A stretch of DNA of 64,000 nucleotides from Subtercola lobariae (GTDB lineage Bacteria > Actinomycetota > Actinomycetes > Actinomycetales > Microbacteriaceae), in contig NZ_BMGP01000002.1 in the NCBI RefSeq assembly GCF_014640255.1, forward strand, positions 558,001 through 622,000, given 5' to 3'. Below the pieces are notes generated by a model. It did no database searches. It saw only the letters and a program-made list of their open reading frames with translations, and was not told where the DNA came from. This document shows positions 62,096 through 64,000 of the stretch, one piece after another; positions within the stretch are counted from its first letter, which is position 1, and each line of letters begins with the position of its first letter. A program made the position numbers and the translations under genes.

Positions 62096-62722
62096 ATGAC
62101 ACAGCCTTCCCCCACAGGGCCGCCGAACGAGCACGCCGAAGCGCGAGGATTCGCCGTGTACATCGGGCTCGACGAATACCATGCCCTCGCCGACGGCACG
62201 ACCCTCGGCGAGATGGCGGCTGCCCTCAAAGAGCTCGTGCAGACGATCGCGCCGAGCGCCCAGACGTATACGTCGATCGCGGTGGCTCCGCGCGATTCCG
62301 GGGGCCGCGACCTCGACGTGGTGAAGAACTCCACCTCGCGGCCCGACCTTGCCGCAGCTCGAGGGCCCGGCGACGGCAACGGTACGGATGCCCGGTCGGG
62401 AGCCAAGAACGTCGTCATCGACCTCTCCCGCCGCCGTATGCTCATCGGGCCCCAGGTGAGACTGCTGACGTACATGGAATTCGAGCTGTTGCAGTACCTC
62501 GTCGAACACGAGGGCACCACCGTGACCCGGCAGGAACTGATCGAGGTGCTCTGGTCGGGTGAACTCGCCGACCAGATGAGTTCACGAACGGTCGACGTTC
62601 ACGTGCGGCGCCTGCGCGTGAAACTCGGCTCTGAGGCCGACCTCGTGCGCACCGTGCACGGCCTCGGCTACGTGTTCAACAAGGGTTGGAACGTGCAGGT
62701 CGTTTACCGCGGCCAGAGCTAG
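62096..62722 (+). CDS. Orphan winged-helix (OmpR/PhoB-type) DNA-binding protein
   Basis: The 208-residue protein has no receiver domain. Its N-terminal 100 residues are of unknown fold (FAVYIGLDEYHALADGTTLGEMAAAL), followed by an OmpR-type winged helix (about 112-200: LLTYMEFELLQYLVEHEGTTVTRQELIEVLW, SSRTVDVHVRRLRVKLG, VRTVHGLGYVF). It starts about 37 bp after the tRNA-Cys gene. The target is unknown. Confidence 0.82.
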   Translation: MTQPSPTGPPNEHAEARGFAVYIGLDEYHALADGTTLGEMAAALKELVQTIAPSAQTYTSIAVAPRDSGGRDLDVVKNSTSRPDLAAARGPGDGNGTDARSGAKNVVIDLSRRRMLIGPQVRLLTYMEFELLQYLVEHEGTTVTRQELIEVLWSGELADQMSSRTVDVHVRRLRVKLGSEADLVRTVHGLGYVFNKGWNVQVVYRGQS

Positions 62723-62880
62723 TGGCGGTCGCGCAGACCATCCGGTAGCGCATCCGGCGTCGCTTCGGCGGCTGTTTCTGCCGCTCAGCGGTCTTCTCGT
62801 TTCTCAATTCATCGCCGCGCTCAGCGGCACCATCGTGTCGGTCTCGCCGCAGCGTTCACGGCCGCAGCTAGTCGTCACGG

Positions 62881-64000
62881 CTACGCCGCCACCCGAGCCT
62901 CGGCGCCCACCGATACCTCCGGCAGACCGAGCCGGCTCCGGAACGTCGTGAGCTCAGGCCGCGCATCGAAGATGCCCTTCCGCTCGAGCCAAGGCACGAT
63001 CTCGCCGAGAAACTGCTGCAGCGAATTGGTTCCCATCAGTACGAAGCCGTCTGCGGCATCCGTCTGATGCCAGCGTTCGAGTTCATCGGCCACCTCGTCG
63101 AAGCTGCCGACGATGTTCGTGTGACCAGTACCCGTGACGACCTCGGTGAGAAACGAGCGCAGGGTCGCCCCGGGGCGCACGGCGAATTCGCGGTACAAGA
63201 GCGCTCGGCTGCGACGGCGGCCCGACCTGTTGATGTCGTCGATGCTCGGCAGAAGCGACCTGGCGTCGGCCGTGCTCGAGGGTGGGCGCGGCCGCATAGA
63301 TGAGTTCGCCGTATCGCCCCGCCAACTCCAGCCCGTTCTCTGACCCGCCCGCCTGAACCACCACGGGGTGGCCCTGGGCCGAGGGTGGGATATTCAGAGC
63401 CTGCTGCACATCGAAATACTGCCCATGGTGGCCGATGTCGCGAATCTTGTCGACGTTGTAATACAGTCCAGTAGCGGAATCTGGCTCGAGGTAGCCCGGC
63501 TTCCAGCTGTTCCAGAGCTGTAACACCACATCGACGAACTCTTCGGCGCGGCGGTAGCGCTCGGCGGCCGAGATGATGTCGGCGAACCCGAAGTTCTGTT
63601 CGCCGATGAATCCGGTCACCGCATTCCAGCCCGAGCGGCCCCCGCTCACCTGGTCGAGTGAGGCGAACCGACGGGCGACGTTGTACGGGTCGTTGCACTG
63701 CGTGGCGATCGTGCCGCTCAGCCCGAGGCGCGAGGTACGCGCGGCCAGCGCCGAGAGCAGGGTGAACGGCTCGTAGGGAAACGCGCCGGTGGCGGCGAGC
63801 GTCTCACGAATCAGGGCCGGAGCATCGCCGAAGAAGACCCCGTCGAACCCGGCCGCCTCCACCGCCTGCGCCCGGGTGACGATGCGTTCGAACGATCCCG
63901 ACTGCGCGTCGCGCTCCCAGGGATGCCGGTACTCGGCGGTCTCGTACCCCAGCAGTATGGTGTGGGCCAACAACTTCAGCGATGACTTCGTTTCTGGCAT
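62881..64000 (-). pseudogene. LLM-class flavin-dependent oxidoreductase, frameshifted
   Basis: The N-terminal 235 or so codons (63083-64000 frame) encode a luciferase-like monooxygenase (FDGVFFGDAPALI, TIATQCNDPYNVARRFASLDQVSGGRSGWNAVTGF). After GELIYAAAPTLE the frame runs into unrelated sequence, while the C-terminal half (62881-63297 frame: SLLPSIDDINRSGRR, GSFDEVADELERWHQTDAADGFVLMG) continues in the +1 frame. Removing one G of CACGGCCGAC at about 63279-63281 restores a single ORF of about 373 residues. This is a disrupted gene or a sequencing error. The ATG at the window edge may be the start. Confidence 0.75.

Noticed and set aside
61927-62562. Plus-strand ORF over the tRNA-Cys gene
   Set aside because: It crosses a confident tRNA and is out of frame with the winged-helix gene, whose motifs support 62096.
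1-64000. Prophage or integrative element
   Set aside because: No integrase, terminase, capsid or transposase is visible anywhere in the window.

Overview
The window is about 64 kb of high-GC, densely coding DNA from a heterotrophic actinobacterium. The gene set (PucR, IclR, TetR, MmyB-type and QsdR-type regulators, a Clp ATPase under an HspR-type HAIR element, malate:quinone oxidoreductase, LtrA, MsrA/MsrB) and the frequent GTG/TTG starts fit Actinobacteria, most likely Microbacteriaceae. The family assignment is inference, because no rRNA is present. One tRNA (Cys, GCA) is visible. There is no phage, IS element or CRISPR array.

Layout. 0-7 kb: a PucR regulator cut by the window edge, a group D flavin monooxygenase, an extradiol-type VOC dioxygenase, and an IclR regulator divergent from a CoA-transferase A/B plus thiolase operon (the end of a beta-ketoadipate-type pathway). 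7-19 kb: a small HTH regulator, a HAIR-controlled Clp unfoldase, a TetR regulator with a divergent YhgE/Pip-like membrane protein, L-serine ammonia-lyase carrying a 33-bp in-frame minisatellite, LtrA, an SDR, an MmyB-type regulator and a DUF2090 aldolase-like protein. 19-26 kb: a candidate HEPN/MNT toxin-antitoxin pair, a Gfo/Idh/MocA oxidoreductase, a HIBADH-like dehydrogenase next to FabF, a secreted lysozyme-like protein, and a MarR regulator divergent from a small membrane protein. 26-30 kb: a TetR regulator, a 16-copy heptanucleotide repeat, then FadB-like and acyl-CoA dehydrogenase genes (beta-oxidation).

30-54 kb is an accessory catabolic region for aromatic and acyl compounds. It holds a BKACE enzyme, FAH hydrolase and a second VOC dioxygenase, divergent from a FAD monooxygenase with its GntR regulator. 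Further on are a thiolase, TetR and IclR regulators, an aromatic-acid MFS transporter, an MhpA-like hydroxylase, a gamma-resorcylate-decarboxylase-like amidohydrolase, an aldehyde dehydrogenase, an internally shortened SnoaL-like gene, a crotonase, and a MaoC/SDR/ADH/acyl-CoA dehydrogenase group. A housekeeping island (NYN/OST-HTH protein, MsrB, MsrA, LOG) sits inside it. A plausible flow is uptake, decarboxylation or hydroxylation, extradiol cleavage, FAH/BKACE hydrolysis, then CoA activation and thiolysis to central metabolites. 54-64 kb: thioesterase, Mqo, LysR, beta-carbonic anhydrase, MetY with an LLM flavin monooxygenase, tRNA-Cys, an orphan winged-helix regulator and a frameshifted LLM monooxygenase.

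The most unusual property is a recurrent set of short tandem repeats. Some are in frame inside metabolic enzymes (serine lyase, FAD monooxygenase, MetY, PucR), and some lie directly on or after stop codons (at about 3.4, 7.0, 15.5, 23.7, 25.6, 30.4 and 58.7 kb). A 9-mer, CGGGCATCC/GGATGCCCG, is also strongly iterated across the window. All functional assignments come from reading the sequence; no database search was run.
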